Positions 9,273-19,324 of a stretch of 64,000 nt of DNA are shown in pieces. The stretch is from positions 3,186,624 to 3,250,623 of the forward strand of contig NZ_LT985747.1 in assembly GCF_900289175.1 (NCBI RefSeq). The letters are read 5' to 3'. The DNA is from Paenibacillus faecalis. Lineage in GTDB: Bacteria; Bacillota; Bacilli; Paenibacillales; Paenibacillaceae. Numbering within the stretch: the first letter of the stretch is position 1; each line of letters begins with the position of its first letter. Below the pieces are notes generated by a model. The model did no database searches and was not told where the DNA came from. It saw only the letters and a program-made list of their open reading frames with translations. The position numbers and the translations under genes are program-made.

Positions 9273-9310
9273 GCAAAAAAACTTGGATTTCCAAAAGGAA
9301 ATCCAAGTTT
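9273..9310 (-). terminator. Terminator of the chemoreceptor gene
   Basis: AAACTTGGATTTCC and GGAAATCCAAGTTT form a perfect 14-bp stem, followed on the minus strand by seven T residues. Confidence 0.9.
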
Positions 9311-9319
9311 CAGTCATCC

Positions 9320-11491
9320 CTACAATGTGAATCGGGATAGCGTAGCCTTCAGCTCATTGGATACATTCTCCAACTTGCTGGACAGATTGACGAGCTGGTT
9401 GCTCACACTTTGTTGTTCATTGCTCAAGGAGGCCACTTCTTCAGAAGTCGCAGACGATTCTTCAGCAACAGCGCTAACATTGCCCATCGCTTCAGAAAGG
9501 ACGATCTGTGACTGATTGAGGCCACCAATCGACTCTGTAACAGAGTCAAGCCGCTCAATAAACTCGCCCATCTGCTGCTGAACCGAGATGAATATATCAT
9601 TCGTTTCTTTAACAGAATCCATCTGTGCCTTAAACAGTGGGTTCGCATCCATAAGTACTTGGATCGTTTCATTCATCTCCGTCATGATCCGGTCTGTAAT
9701 CTGGCTGACCATATCGATCGATTGCCGTGATTGATCAGCAAGCTGACGGATTTCATCTGCTACAACCATAAACCCGCGACCTGCAACGCCTGCTCGTGCC
9801 GCTTCAATCGTAGCGTTCAAAGATAAAATATTCGTCTGTTTCGTAATATTTTGCAGCACATCCAGCACTTTGACGACAGAAGAAGTCGTTTCCTTTAAAC
9901 CATCGACTTTGCGCATCATCGCACGGGTCATATCTTCTGTCTGATGTGTTTTATCGAGCAAATCATTCAGATGTTTTGTACCCAGTTCACTTGAACTCTC
10001 AACATGACGAGCCGACTTGCCCATCTCTTCATTCGCTGAAACCACGACCTGCATCTGTCTTGAGATGTTGCCTGTAAGATCGCTACCGCGCTCGGCCTCC
10101 ACAGCCAAGCTGCTCGCTCCATTTGCGATTTCTTCCGTTGCCACAGCAATTTCTTTCGCTGACAGAGCCGTCTTCTTGGAAGCATCCGTCAGTTCTGATG
10201 CAGTACTCAACACATCCTGAGCTGTATTGTTCGTCTGCTGAACAAGGAGTGTAATCTGCTCCATCATATCATTGAAGCTTGAAGATAGCTGACCGATCTC
10301 ATCTTTCGAACGATGATCGGTACGAACATTCAGATTCCCCTTAGCGCCTTCTTTCATCAACAAGTTGAGCTTGCCGAGAGGGCGTGCAATCATACGAACC
10401 ATCCATATGCCGATCAATATAGCTATAATCACATCGGCGAGCGCTACCCACATCGTGATCGTCAGAATGCCCTGGGCATCTTTCGTCAGCTCTCCAGTAT
10501 GTATCGTACCAACGAGTCTCCAATCATTAATATCCAGTGTATTGTATACCGCCAATATATCTTTTTTGTTCACGTCTTGAGCCCTGAGACTTCCGTTCTT
10601 TTTATCCTCAGGCTCATCCTTCATAAAATTCAAAAGAGACTTCTGACCGATCAACGATTCCTCATTAGCCGAAATAATGTCGCCATCTCTTGTAACGAGC
10701 TGCAGCTGTCCGTCAGCGCCAAGGTTAACATTTTGCATATGCTCGCCAATCACTGTTTCATTAAGCTCAATAACAAAAATATATGATGCATTGAGATCGT
10801 TCATTGAACCTAAAGAGCGGGCGATCGTGAAATAGTTAACCCCATTTTCATTTTTCGTTGGCAGCCAGAGGGTCTTCGCACCCTTCTCAAGCTCTTGCAC
10901 CCATGGTTCATCCACCATAGCTTGTACGTTATCCGTCGTACCGCCAGCAGCGATAACATTGCTCTTATCAGGTGGAATAATGTATATCGCCTTAATATGT
11001 CCATCAGCCGTAATATTGTTGGTCAGCTTATCTCGAACATCTTTTTCAGCTGTAAACTTTTCATACTCCGTCAGTTTTTCCTGATTAAGCTTCGATAAAA
11101 GCGATTGCAGCTCTTTATCATAAAAGATCTGTCTTCCCAGATTTTCATACTTCTCCAAAATAATGTTGACCTTTTCGGAAGTTTGAATGATGGTTTGCTG
11201 ATTGGATTTGGCCGCATTGTCCTCGATCGTATCTTTGGCTTTCAGGTAAGACAGTACACCAAGTATCCCAACAAATAATACGATTCCGATAAAGAAAATC
11301 AAAAACAAGCGCATACCTACCGAATTGGCAGGATTCACACGCATCTGTTTGGCGATTTTAACCCATTCATCCCATTTGGGTTTTCTCGAACGATCCCCCT
11401 TCGGTCCAGAAGTAACAGGTTTATTTTTCTTTGGCTCTTTCACCTTCTTCTGTTTTTTCGGCTTTTTATCTTGCTGTTCAACCTCTCCCAT
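9320..11491 (-). CDS. Methyl-accepting chemotaxis protein with a long basic N-terminal tail
   Basis: A transmembrane chemoreceptor of about 723 residues that signals to CheA/CheW. In order: about 60 residues rich in Lys and Pro; TM1 ([19 protein letters not shown]); an extracellular sensor of roughly 260 residues, probably dCache-like; TM2 ([19 protein letters not shown]); HAMP; and the coiled-coil signalling domain with the hairpin tip [20 protein letters not shown]. The charged tail before TM1 is unusual for this family. The start at 11491 is chosen because the GGTGGG site precedes it; starts at 11545 or 11515 are possible. It forms its own transcription unit with a sigma-D-like promoter. 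The ligand is unknown. Confidence 0.92.
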   Translation of the reverse strand: MGEVEQQDKKPKKQKKVKEPKKNKPVTSGPKGDRSRKPKWDEWVKIAKQMRVNPANSVGMRLFLIFFIGIVLFVGILGVLSYLKAKDTIEDNAAKSNQQTIIQTSEKVNIILEKYENLGRQIFYDKELQSLLSKLNQEKLTEYEKFTAEKDVRDKLTNNITADGHIKAIYIIPPDKSNVIAAGGTTDNVQAMVDEPWVQELEKGAKTLWLPTKNENGVNYFTIARSLGSMNDLNASYIFVIELNETVIGEHMQNVNLGADGQLQLVTRDGDIISANEESLIGQKSLLNFMKDEPEDKKNGSLRAQDVNKKDILAVYNTLDINDWRLVGTIHTGELTKDAQGILTITMWVALADVIIAILIGIWMVRMIARPLGKLNLLMKEGAKGNLNVRTDHRSKDEIGQLSSSFNDMMEQITLLVQQTNNTAQDVLSTASELTDASKKTALSAKEIAVATEEIANGASSLAVEAERGSDLTGNISRQMQVVVSANEEMGKSARHVESSSELGTKHLNDLLDKTHQTEDMTRAMMRKVDGLKETTSSVVKVLDVLQNITKQTNILSLNATIEAARAGVAGRGFMVVADEIRQLADQSRQSIDMVSQITDRIMTEMNETIQVLMDANPLFKAQMDSVKETNDIFISVQQQMGEFIERLDSVTESIGGLNQSQIVLSEAMGNVSAVAEESSATSEEVASLSNEQQSVSNQLVNLSSKLENVSNELKATLSRFTL

Positions 11492-11561
11492 TTGCTGTTC
11501 ACCCACCACTATCATTTTTTTAAAAACCGTAGTAAAACAATACACTACTTTTTATTTCGAC

Positions 11562-11588
11562 AGATGGGCATGATTTCCTTTGGGTTTA
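11562..11588 (-). promoter_or_regulatory. Sigma-D-type promoter for the chemoreceptor gene
   Basis: On the minus strand TAAA (11588-11585), a 15-bp spacer and GCCCATCT (11569-11562) match the sigma-D consensus TAAA-N15-GCCGATAT at 10 of 12 positions. Motility and chemotaxis genes of Bacillales are typically read by this sigma factor. Confidence 0.65.
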
Positions 11589-11628
11589 TACTCAAAAATA
11601 AGCCTAAGGTCCTAATTTTTTGATGATT

Positions 11629-11665
11629 AAAAAAAGATTCCAGCACCTGACGAGGTACCGGAATC
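11629..11665 (-). terminator. Terminator after the U32 protease-family genes
   Basis: GATTCC and GGAATC frame an interrupted stem with inner ACCT/AGGT pairing; on the minus strand seven T residues follow. Confidence 0.75.
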
Positions 11666-11709
11666 CTGTAAATCAAGATATTTATACCTATTTTATAAAA
11701 TCAACTGCA

Positions 11710-13035
11710 TTACTTATGCTTTCGCATCATATCAAAATTTTTAACCGGTTGATCCACTTTCATTCGTACAAGCTGTAGCGGATGTCGAGCTGCATCGAGT
11801 TCATTCCCTTCTTCATCCGTGATCGTACCGACCACCTGTTTGAAAAAAGTGCCGCCCGGTCCAAAAAACTCAATGTTCTGACCCGGTTTAAAATGATTGC
11901 GCTGCTGAATTAACGCCGTTTCTGTCGCAGGATCATAATCGATTACAAGTCCTGCAAAGTCGTAAGGGGCCGCCTTCTCTTCCGGTTCATAAATATGATC
12001 CTCGTGATCCGGTGTATCATAGAAGAATCCGGTATTCAGCGGACGATTTGCCGCTTTGTTCAGCTCTTCGATCCATTCGGGCTTCAGCACATAATTTTCA
12101 GGATCAGACATATAAGAATCGATAGCTTGGCGATAAACATTAACAACCGTTGCCACATAATGAATCGACTTCATACGGCCCTCAATTTTAAAGCTGTCGA
12201 TACCAACCTCAACCAGATCCGGAATATGCTTTAGCATGCTAAGATCTTTTGAGCCCATCGTAAATTGATTATCTTCCGGTTGAAACAAAGGGATTTGCGT
12301 TACACCTGGTTTAAAAGGAGAGGGCGCAAATGCTGATTTGTCCAATACGGGCAGTTCCCCAGAAACGTCTCGTTTATCCTCAAACAAATCATATTTCCAG
12401 CGGCAAGATTGACAGCATCCGCCCCGGTTAGAGTCCCGATCGGTAAAGTGATTGGATAATACACATCGTCCTGAAACAGACGAGCACATCGCTCCATGAA
12501 CGAAAGCTTCGATTTCAATATCGACATGTTTTTTAATTTCAGCGATTTCCGCAAGACTTGTTTCCCGACCCAGAACAACACGCGGCAGTCCTTCTTCCTT
12601 CCAAAACTTCACCGCCTGCCAGTTCAGCGTCGACTGCTGTGTGCTCAAGTGAACTTCAAGCCCCGGTGCAGAGCGCTGCGCAATTTCGATGATCGCTGGA
12701 TCAGCTGCAATGATCGCGAAAATCCCAACCTCTTCTAGATTGCGCAAATATTCCTCAATGCCTTCAATATCCTCATTATGGGCATAAATGTTCGTTGTCA
12801 CGATCACTTTGGCGCCATACTTTTTGGCGAACTCAACGCCTTCTCTCATTTCTTCAAAACTGAAATTGTCGGCATTGGAGCGCAAACTATATTTTTGTCC
12901 ACCGATATAAACCGCATCAGCGCCATAGTGAACTGCAAATTTCAATTTTTCCAGATTACCTGCCGGTGCAAGCAGCTCCGGCTTGTCCAAGCGGTAACGC
13001 TTGCCTTTATATTTTGGCTTTACCATAGCTGCCAT
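11710..13035 (-). CDS. yrrO: U32-family tRNA hydroxylation protein (YrrO/TrhP-type)
   Basis: A 441-residue U32 'peptidase' family protein. It opens with KPELLAPAGNLEKLKFAVHYGADAV in the usual place and carries the U32 signature EAFVHGAMCSSVSGRC, followed by further cysteines (GGCCQSC) that may hold an Fe-S cluster. By family knowledge, B. subtilis YrrO and YrrN and E. coli TrhP are needed to hydroxylate U34 of some tRNAs (ho5U) using prephenate. AAGGAG is 8 bases before ATG 13035; the GTG at 13044 is too close to it. The paralogue yrrN is 62 bp upstream and both share the terminator at 11.63 kb. Confidence 0.92.
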   Translation of the reverse strand: MAAMVKPKYKGKRYRLDKPELLAPAGNLEKLKFAVHYGADAVYIGGQKYSLRSNADNFSFEEMREGVEFAKKYGAKVIVTTNIYAHNEDIEGIEEYLRNLEEVGIFAIIAADPAIIEIAQRSAPGLEVHLSTQQSTLNWQAVKFWKEEGLPRVVLGRETSLAEIAEIKKHVDIEIEAFVHGAMCSSVSGRCVLSNHFTDRDSNRGGCCQSCRWKYDLFEDKRDVSGELPVLDKSAFAPSPFKPGVTQIPLFQPEDNQFTMGSKDLSMLKHIPDLVEVGIDSFKIEGRMKSIHYVATVVNVYRQAIDSYMSDPENYVLKPEWIEELNKAANRPLNTGFFYDTPDHEDHIYEPEEKAAPYDFAGLVIDYDPATETALIQQRNHFKPGQNIEFFGPGGTFFKQVVGTITDEEGNELDAARHPLQLVRMKVDQPVKNFDMMRKHK

Positions 13036-13097
13036 TTTGGTCACTCCTTGTTATATAGACTGAACTAGAGAAGTTCATTTTTTCACTGAAAATTTGA

Positions 13098-14030
13098 TTA
13101 ATAAACCTGCTCCTTATAAAAGAATCCGAAAGAAAGCTCCCGCTCGGGATCTTGAAGGGCCCGAATCTCCTCCAGCCATTGCTCATCAAAGGCATAGGCC
13201 TTTGGATCAGCCTCATATAAATCGATCGCTTTACGGTACGCGCGAAGCACAGCTTCATTATAATGGCGCGGTTTAAGCAAAGTCTCTACTTTGAAGCTAT
13301 CGATGCCGGATTCCATCAGTAGATGAAGATCTTCAAGGATACAGATATCATCAGAGCTCATAATATGAGTACCGTTGATATCTTCATAAATCGGAAACTT
13401 CTCTTCCTCCCGCTCTGCTTCTATAAGGAACAATCCCCGTTCTTTTCCCATGCTGCCTTCGGTTATCGGTCGTCCTTGATGAGCCATATAGCTCTTCACC
13501 AACCGACGCTTGGAGTGGTAGATGTTAGTCATCCCGTGAACCTGAACTTGCGCTTCAATCTCCAGCTTCGGTTTCATTTCAGTAATTTCATCCATATTTA
13601 ATTCCCGCGCTAAAATAACCCGTGATGCCCCTCTGCGCCCCCAATAGTTCGAGGTCGAATAGTTTGTTGATGTCATTTCAGCGTTCCAGTGAAGCTTAAG
13701 TGAGGGAGCGAAGGATTTAACCGCCGTTAATACCGATGGATCATTAAATTCTACCGCATCAACGCCGATTTCTCCTAATGCCTTGACATATTCAGAGAGA
13801 GCCTCAAGCAAATCATTGGTCATCAAATTGTTCAAACTTACATAAATTTTACCACTGGCATCATGTACCATCTCAGTCGCTTTACGAATGTCTTCAAGTG
13901 TCATGCTTCCCGGCAATCTCAAACCGAAGCGGTCATCCCCAACCAATACGGCATCCGCCCCAGCTTGCAGATAAACTTGTATATCTTCCAAACTTCCTGC
14001 GGCTGCCAGAAGCTCAGGTTTATTACCCAT
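13098..14030 (-). CDS. yrrN: U32-family tRNA hydroxylation protein (YrrN-type)
   Basis: A shorter (310-residue) U32 paralogue with the same N-terminal pattern (KPELLAAAGSLEDIQVYLQAG) and the U32 core VQVHGMTNIYHSKRRL, in which the cysteines of the YrrO signature are missing. This fits B. subtilis YrrN, the partner of YrrO in ho5U34 formation. GGGGGA lies 7 bases before the ATG. It lies between mltG (17 bp upstream) and yrrO. B. subtilis has the methyltransferase gene yrrM (trmR) between mltG and yrrN; it is absent here. Confidence 0.9.
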   Translation of the reverse strand: MGNKPELLAAAGSLEDIQVYLQAGADAVLVGDDRFGLRLPGSMTLEDIRKATEMVHDASGKIYVSLNNLMTNDLLEALSEYVKALGEIGVDAVEFNDPSVLTAVKSFAPSLKLHWNAEMTSTNYSTSNYWGRRGASRVILARELNMDEITEMKPKLEIEAQVQVHGMTNIYHSKRRLVKSYMAHQGRPITEGSMGKERGLFLIEAEREEEKFPIYEDINGTHIMSSDDICILEDLHLLMESGIDSFKVETLLKPRHYNEAVLRAYRKAIDLYEADPKAYAFDEQWLEEIRALQDPERELSFGFFYKEQVY

Positions 14031-14047
14031 TGCAATTCCCCCTAATG

Positions 14048-15085
14048 CTATTGTGCCATCTTGTTACTTTTCTCAATGTTTTTTTGATGCTCTTTGTAGG
14101 TTTTAGCAAATAGATGTTCCTGTGTTCCATCCTTCTTCGTTACATAAAAGAAATAATCTGACTCTTCCGGCTTCAGCGCAGCTTCAATGGAAGCGAGGCT
14201 TGGACTTGAAATTGGCCCCGGAGGAAGTCCTTTATTCCGATAAGTGTTATAAGGGCTGTCCACCTCCAGATCCTTATACAACAATCGCTCCTTCGGTTTA
14301 TCCAGAAGGTACTGTACCGTTGCATCAATCTCAAGCTTCATCCCTTGCTCAATCCGGTTATATATAACACCTGCCACCAAAGCGCGTTCCTCATCGACTA
14401 CAACCTCGCGTTCAACCAAGGATGCTACCGTGAGCAGTTCATGCACCGTCATTCCTCGCTGTTTCAATAGCTCTTCCCAGCCAGGTATTTCATTCAATCG
14501 TTTCTCCATTTCACTAAGCATAGCTTGGATAATTTCCTGTGGTGTACTGTCTTTAGGCAGCTCATAAGTTGCCGGGAACAAATATCCCTCCAGATGGTGT
14601 CTTAACTTCGCATCTTTTGGAATTTCTTGAATCAGGGTGCCCTCCCAGCCTGATGACTGATCAGCCTGTTTTACAATTTCCTTCGCATCCAAACCGCTCT
14701 CCTTGGAAATCGTCTCTGCGATCTGAAGAACCGTATATCCTTCTGGAATCGTAAAACGTATCATCTCTCCAGGCTTCACTTCCCCTTTGTTCAGCTTCGT
14801 TATCAACTGATCATAGGTGATGCCAGGCTTTGCCTCATACATACCGGCCATAAAGCGACTGCCCTCATCTTCCAGCTTTAAATAAACTTTAAATAAAAGT
14901 GCATTTTTAATAAGCCCTTTTTCCTCTAGCAGATCGGCAATTTGAGATGTACTCATACCGGATTCAATCGTAAATTCGATCGGAGTATTGGAACTCGCAA
15001 CGGGCTTCATGCCATTCCACACGTAAAACACTACCCCTGCAGCAATAATGAGCAGCACCAATACCGTTATGGCCAGTTTCTTCAT
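14048..15085 (-). CDS. mltG: Endolytic murein transglycosylase MltG (YceG-like)
   Basis: Cuts nascent glycan strands in the membrane-near periplasm-like space, releasing chains and tuning peptidoglycan length. One N-terminal transmembrane helix (AITVLVLLIIAAGVVFYVW), a LysM-like region, then the YceG domain with SLVEREVVVDEER (catalytic Glu) and GLPPGPISSPSLASIEAALKP. AAAGGAG is 8 bases before the ATG at 15085; an upstream start at 15172 has no such site. It is separated from the DUF1292 genes by a terminator, so it probably also has a promoter of its own that I did not identify. Confidence 0.94.
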   Translation of the reverse strand: MKKLAITVLVLLIIAAGVVFYVWNGMKPVASSNTPIEFTIESGMSTSQIADLLEEKGLIKNALLFKVYLKLEDEGSRFMAGMYEAKPGITYDQLITKLNKGEVKPGEMIRFTIPEGYTVLQIAETISKESGLDAKEIVKQADQSSGWEGTLIQEIPKDAKLRHHLEGYLFPATYELPKDSTPQEIIQAMLSEMEKRLNEIPGWEELLKQRGMTVHELLTVASLVEREVVVDEERALVAGVIYNRIEQGMKLEIDATVQYLLDKPKERLLYKDLEVDSPYNTYRNKGLPPGPISSPSLASIEAALKPEESDYFFYVTKKDGTQEHLFAKTYKEHQKNIEKSNKMAQ

Positions 15086-15105
15086 CTGTTCATCTCCTTT
15101 ACAGC

Positions 15106-15131
15106 CAAAAAGGGCGGACCAGTCCGCCCTT
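15106..15131 (-). terminator. Terminator between the DUF1292 genes and mltG
   Basis: AAGGGCGGAC and GTCCGCCCTT form a 10-bp GC-rich stem with a two-base spacer; on the minus strand TTTTGG follows. Confidence 0.75.
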
Positions 15132-15184
15132 CCCAGAACCCTATTTGAAATTACAATGTCTTTGGAAGACATGAAAAATTAAAA

Positions 15185-15496
15185 TCAATCTTCATCTTCT
15201 TCCGGGAATGTAAGCTCATCATACAGCTCAGAGATGCTTTCCCATTCATCGTCGTCATCAATGGTAGCCAACTCCAGACTTCCGTCTTTCGCAGTAACAA
15301 TACGAAGTACTTCATACTCCTCAGCCTTACGATCCGGTTGTACCAATATGGCATATCCTTGACCATTCACTTCGAATTCAGCAGCAAGATCATATACGGC
15401 TGTATATCCCTTCTCATCCTGAAGTTCTATACTTTCGCCAAAAGCGTCCTTCAACGTTTGGGTCCATACCACTTGATCAACAGAAAAATCAGTCAT
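15185..15496 (-). CDS. DUF1292 domain protein (downstream copy)
   Basis: An acidic protein of 103 residues related to B. subtilis YrzB, of unknown function. The conserved DUF1292 core appears as AILVQPDRKAEEYEVLRIV, and it ends in an Asp/Glu-rich tail (IDDDDEWESISELYDEL). The ATG at 15496 overlaps the stop of the upstream DUF1292 gene by 8 bp, which suggests translational coupling. GGGAG lies 8 bases before it. B. subtilis has one yrzB at this place; here there are two diverged copies. Confidence 0.85.
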   Translation of the reverse strand: MTDFSVDQVVWTQTLKDAFGESIELQDEKGYTAVYDLAAEFEVNGQGYAILVQPDRKAEEYEVLRIVTAKDGSLELATIDDDDEWESISELYDELTFPEEDED

Positions 15497-15797
15497 TGTC
15501 ATTGCTCCCATTAAGCTGATCTACGAGCGTATTAAACGTCTCTTCAACAATGCTCCATTCCTCATCATCGTCAATCATATACAGCTTCAGGTCTTCACCG
15601 TCTTCTTCGTAACGGAATGCGTAAACCTCATCCGTCTCGTCATCTTCCGATTCCAACGGGACCACCATCATATACTTTGCATCGGAGCCGTCAACATCAA
15701 ATTTCATGATGACTTCAAATTCCTCTTCGTGGCCTTCATCATCTGGAATATAAATAATTTCCGGTTCCTCTTCCATACCAATATGCTTATTCGCCAT
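15489..15797 (-). CDS. DUF1292 domain protein (upstream copy, YrzB-like)
   Basis: A very acidic 102-residue protein of the same family, with KYMMVVPLESEDDETDEVYAFRY as the central strands (core YMMVVPLES) and IDDDEEWSIVEETF at the end. AGGGGG precedes the ATG at 15797 by 6 bases. It lies 17 bp after ruvX in the order ireB-ruvX-yrzB that is conserved in Bacillales. Function unknown; a cytoplasmic role is inferred because no signal or membrane segment is present. Confidence 0.87.
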   Translation of the reverse strand: MANKHIGMEEEPEIIYIPDDEGHEEEFEVIMKFDVDGSDAKYMMVVPLESEDDETDEVYAFRYEEDGEDLKLYMIDDDEEWSIVEETFNTLVDQLNGSNDND

Positions 15798-15814
15798 TGT
15801 GATCCCCCTCACCT

Positions 15815-16225
15815 TTACCTTTTAGAATCCAAGTAATTTTGCAAAATCAAGCTTGCAGCCATTTTATCCACCACCTGCTTGCGCTTCTTTCGGCTGACAT
15901 CGGCTTCCACCAGGGTCCGTTCAGCGGATACTGTCGAAAGCCGTTCATCCCAAAGGTGAACGGGTAAGCACAAGGACTCTCGCAGTTTTTCTGCGAATTC
16001 CATGCAGATTTCTCCTCGGGGACCGATCGTGCCGTTCATATTTTTAGGCAGACCAACCACAATCTCAGCGACCTCATGCTCTTTCACGAGGGCAATGATC
16101 CGTTCCAATTCAATGCCGTCCCGGCGGCGTTCAATCACTTCCAGCCCTTGGGCTGTCCAACCGAACACATCGCTGAGAGCCACACCGATTCGACGGTCCC
16201 CGTAATCCAATCCCATGATCTTCAT
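15815..16225 (-). CDS. ruvX: RuvX/YqgF-family Holliday junction resolvase-like protein
   Basis: A 136-residue RNase-H-fold nuclease. It shows MGLDYGDRRIGVALSD at the N-terminus (first catalytic Asp), IVVGLPKNMNG, WDERLSTVSAE and the final Asp in KQVVDKMAASLILQ. Members act in pre-16S rRNA 5'-end processing and may cut recombination junctions. AGGAG is 8 bases from the ATG. It is the middle gene of ireB-ruvX-yrzB. Confidence 0.94.
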   Translation of the reverse strand: MKIMGLDYGDRRIGVALSDVFGWTAQGLEVIERRRDGIELERIIALVKEHEVAEIVVGLPKNMNGTIGPRGEICMEFAEKLRESLCLPVHLWDERLSTVSAERTLVEADVSRKKRKQVVDKMAASLILQNYLDSKR

Positions 16226-16235
16226 CCTTGCACTC

Positions 16236-16496
16236 CTAACGATGACTGGCTAGGTAGAACCGGACCAGTTCTTCAATCAATTCATCTCGTTCTTTCTTCC
16301 GGATCAAACTTCTAGCATTGTTGTGCCGAGGTATATAAGCGGGATCCCCGGACAACAGATATCCGACAATCTGATTGATCGGATGATATTCCTTTTCAAC
16401 CAACGCGTCGTATACCGACAGTATAATGTCCCGGGCAGAAGCCTCCTTCTCATCACCTTTTACATTGAACTTGACAGTCTTATCCATGGAGTCCAT
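16236..16496 (-). CDS. ireB: IreB family regulatory phosphoprotein (YrzL)
   Basis: An 86-residue protein with the family core [20 protein letters not shown] and [19 protein letters not shown]. In Enterococcus, IreB is phosphorylated by the PASTA kinase IreK and tunes cell-wall antibiotic resistance; this role is known from the family and is not shown here. GCGAGG lies 8 bases before the ATG at 16496. It sits 10 bp upstream of ruvX and about 145 bp downstream of alaS, the normal order in Bacillales. Confidence 0.93.
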   Translation of the reverse strand: MDSMDKTVKFNVKGDEKEASARDIILSVYDALVEKEYHPINQIVGYLLSGDPAYIPRHNNARSLIRKKERDELIEELVRFYLASHR

Positions 16497-16640
16497 GTGT
16501 GACACCTCGCTTCTTCGAAGAACATGTTAATCCATGCTTCGTCGAAAAATATTTACCAGCTTGATCTTTCTATATCATAACATATTCCTTACGCCGTAAG
16601 GAAACCTGTTTCGAAATAATTAAAGGCAAAAACGTCAAAC

Positions 16641-19268
16641 CTATACACTTCCAGCAACCAGTTCTTCAGCACGCTTCAGAGCCTCTTTGATTTTGGAAGC
16701 ATCCTTGCCACCGGCTTGCGCCATATCCGGACGACCGCCGCCGCCTCCCCCGCAAACAGCTGCTACTTCTTTCACCAGTTTTCCGGCGTGAAGACCTTTT
16801 TTCACAAGATTTTGAGGCACGGAAACTACAAAGTTCACTTTGTCTCCAATGACGGCACCAAGAACGATGACAGCTTCAGGAAGCTTTCCTTTCAATTCAT
16901 CAACTACCGTACGAAGTGCGTCCATATTTGCAGCCTGTACTTCTGCAGCCAGAAGCTGGGTATTTCCAGCTACAACAACACGCTCTGTAAGCTGACCTGC
17001 TTCGATCGCACTTAGCTTGCCAAGCAGGGATTCATTCTCACGGCCAAGCTCCTTCACCTGCTGGTTCAAAGCCTCAATCCGCTTCGGCACATCATGTAAT
17101 TTGCTTTTTAGCAGAGCAGCGGACTGTCTCAAAAGCTCCAATTCGCCTTCCATAAATTCATAGGCAAAGCGTCCTGTCACTGCTTCAATCCGGCGAACTC
17201 CTGAGCCGATACCGCTCTCTCCGAGAAGTTTGAAAATTCCAATCTGTGCCGTGTTGTCGACGTGACATCCGCCACAAAGCTCTATGCTGTAATCACCGAC
17301 CTGAACGACTCGCACAATATCTCCGTACTTTTCACCAAATAGAGCCATGGCCCCCATCGCTCTGGCTTCATCGATCGGTTTGTTATCAATGACAACTTCG
17401 ATTCCTTTCCAGATCTGCTCGTTTACGCGCTGCTCGATCTTGGAAAGCTCCTCCGGCGTAATGCTGCCAAAATGAGAGAAGTCAAACCGCAGGCGTTGAG
17501 GCTCAACGAGTGAACCAGCCTGATTTACATGCTCGCCAAGCACTTCCTTGAGTGCCTTATGCAGAAGATGCGTCGCCGTATGGTTTTTGATAATATCAAG
17601 ACGCTTCTCCCGGTCTACTTCAGCTTTGACCGTTTCATCAACTTTTAATTCACCTGATTCCACCGTTACCATATGAACATGTTGCCCATGTGGTGCTTTG
17701 AACAGACCTTCAACCTTGGCGCGCACACGATCGCTTTCCAGTACCCCTTGATCGCTAACCTGCCCGCCGCTCTCAGCATAGAAAGGAGTCGAATCCAAAA
17801 TGACCTGACCAGACTGCCCTTCTCCAATATGATCAACAAATCCGCCATCTACAACGATAGCCATTACCTTAGATTGCTGAACGGTGTCATTATATCCAAC
17901 AAACTCACTTTTAACCGTATAATCGGAAAGCACGCCTCCTTGTACCTTCATGCTTTCCGTTTCATGACGCGCTACTCTTGCACGCTCACGCTGCTCTTTC
18001 ATAGCCAGCTCAAAGCCTTCCCGATCAACCGTCAGTCCGTGCTCAGATGCATAATCCTCCGTCAAATCAAGCGGAAAGCCATAGGTATCATACAGTTTAA
18101 AAGCATCATTGCCGCTGATTTCAGTTTTTCCCTGTGCTTTGGCCTCAGTGCTCATATTTTCCAAAATAGTCAATCCATCAGAAAGCGTCTTATGGAACTG
18201 CTCTTCTTCTGTAGCGATAATTTTTTCAATAAACGCCCGTTTCTCCAAAACCTCCGGATAATACACGCCCATGATATCACCAACCGTTTTGGTCAGTGTA
18301 TACATAAACGGTTTATCCAGCCCGATGACCTTGCCATAGCGAACAGCTCGGCGCAGCAGACGACGTATAACATATCCCCGTCCATCATTCGAAGGCATGA
18401 CCCCGTCTCCGATGGCAAATGCAACTGTTCGAATATGATCAGCTATAACTTTCAACGCAGTGTCATACTCCGGATTGTCATTGTATTTAATCCCGGCAAG
18501 TGCAGCTGTCTCCTGAATAATAGGCTGGAACAGATCGGTGTCGAAGTTCGAGTCCACGTCCTGCAAAATCGAAGCAAACCGCTCCAACCCTGCTCCGGTA
18601 TCGATGTTTTTGTTCGGCAGCGGTGTATAGCTTCCGTCTTTGTTATGATTGAATTGAGAGAATACAAGGTTCCACACTTCAAGATAGCGCTCGTTCTCTC
18701 CGCCGGGATAAAGCTCAGGGTCGGACGGATCATTTCCGTAAGCTTCACCGCGATCATAAAAAATTTCCGTACACGGTCCGCATGGGCCTTCACCGATGTC
18801 CCAGAAGTTATCTTCCAGCTTGATAATACGGCTTTCCGGCAGACCAACCTTCTCATTCCACAGCTTGAAAGCTTCTTCATCTTCAGGATATACGGTAACC
18901 GACAACCGTTCTGGATCAAAGCCAATCCACTTCTTGTCAGTCAGAAACTCCCATGCCCAGGTAATCGCTTCTTCTTTGAAATAATCACCGATTGAGAAGT
19001 TGCCCATCATTTCAAAAAAGGTGTGGTGACGCCGGGTTTTTCCTACATTTTCAATATCATTGGTCCGGATGCATTTCTGAGAGTTGGCCAGACGAGGGTT
19101 TTCCGGCTTTACACGTCCGTCAAAATAAGATTTAAGCGGCGCCATTCCAGCATTAATCCACAATAGCGATGGATCGTTATGTGGAACAAGGGACGCACTT
19201 GGCTCAATCTTATGTCCTTTCTCTGCAAAGAACTCCAGCCATTTGGAACGAATTTCACTAGCTTTCAT
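16641..19268 (-). CDS. alaS: Alanyl-tRNA synthetase
   Basis: Charges tRNA-Ala. Full length at 875 residues: class II catalytic core ([38 protein letters not shown]), a tRNA-binding domain, the editing domain with [11 protein letters not shown] and the zinc ligands CGGCH, and the C-terminal C-Ala/DHHA1 domain with [23 protein letters not shown] precedes the ATG by 8 bases. It is preceded by an alanine T-box leader, so expression should rise when uncharged tRNA-Ala accumulates. Confidence 0.98.
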   Translation of the reverse strand: MKASEIRSKWLEFFAEKGHKIEPSASLVPHNDPSLLWINAGMAPLKSYFDGRVKPENPRLANSQKCIRTNDIENVGKTRRHHTFFEMMGNFSIGDYFKEEAITWAWEFLTDKKWIGFDPERLSVTVYPEDEEAFKLWNEKVGLPESRIIKLEDNFWDIGEGPCGPCTEIFYDRGEAYGNDPSDPELYPGGENERYLEVWNLVFSQFNHNKDGSYTPLPNKNIDTGAGLERFASILQDVDSNFDTDLFQPIIQETAALAGIKYNDNPEYDTALKVIADHIRTVAFAIGDGVMPSNDGRGYVIRRLLRRAVRYGKVIGLDKPFMYTLTKTVGDIMGVYYPEVLEKRAFIEKIIATEEEQFHKTLSDGLTILENMSTEAKAQGKTEISGNDAFKLYDTYGFPLDLTEDYASEHGLTVDREGFELAMKEQRERARVARHETESMKVQGGVLSDYTVKSEFVGYNDTVQQSKVMAIVVDGGFVDHIGEGQSGQVILDSTPFYAESGGQVSDQGVLESDRVRAKVEGLFKAPHGQHVHMVTVESGELKVDETVKAEVDREKRLDIIKNHTATHLLHKALKEVLGEHVNQAGSLVEPQRLRFDFSHFGSITPEELSKIEQRVNEQIWKGIEVVIDNKPIDEARAMGAMALFGEKYGDIVRVVQVGDYSIELCGGCHVDNTAQIGIFKLLGESGIGSGVRRIEAVTGRFAYEFMEGELELLRQSAALLKSKLHDVPKRIEALNQQVKELGRENESLLGKLSAIEAGQLTERVVVAGNTQLLAAEVQAANMDALRTVVDELKGKLPEAVIVLGAVIGDKVNFVVSVPQNLVKKGLHAGKLVKEVAAVCGGGGGGRPDMAQAGGKDASKIKEALKRAEELVAGSV

Positions 19269-19324
19269 AATTACAGCCTCCAGTCTTCATATTGTCCGGT
19301 CCGTTTTTCTACAGGACAGAACAC

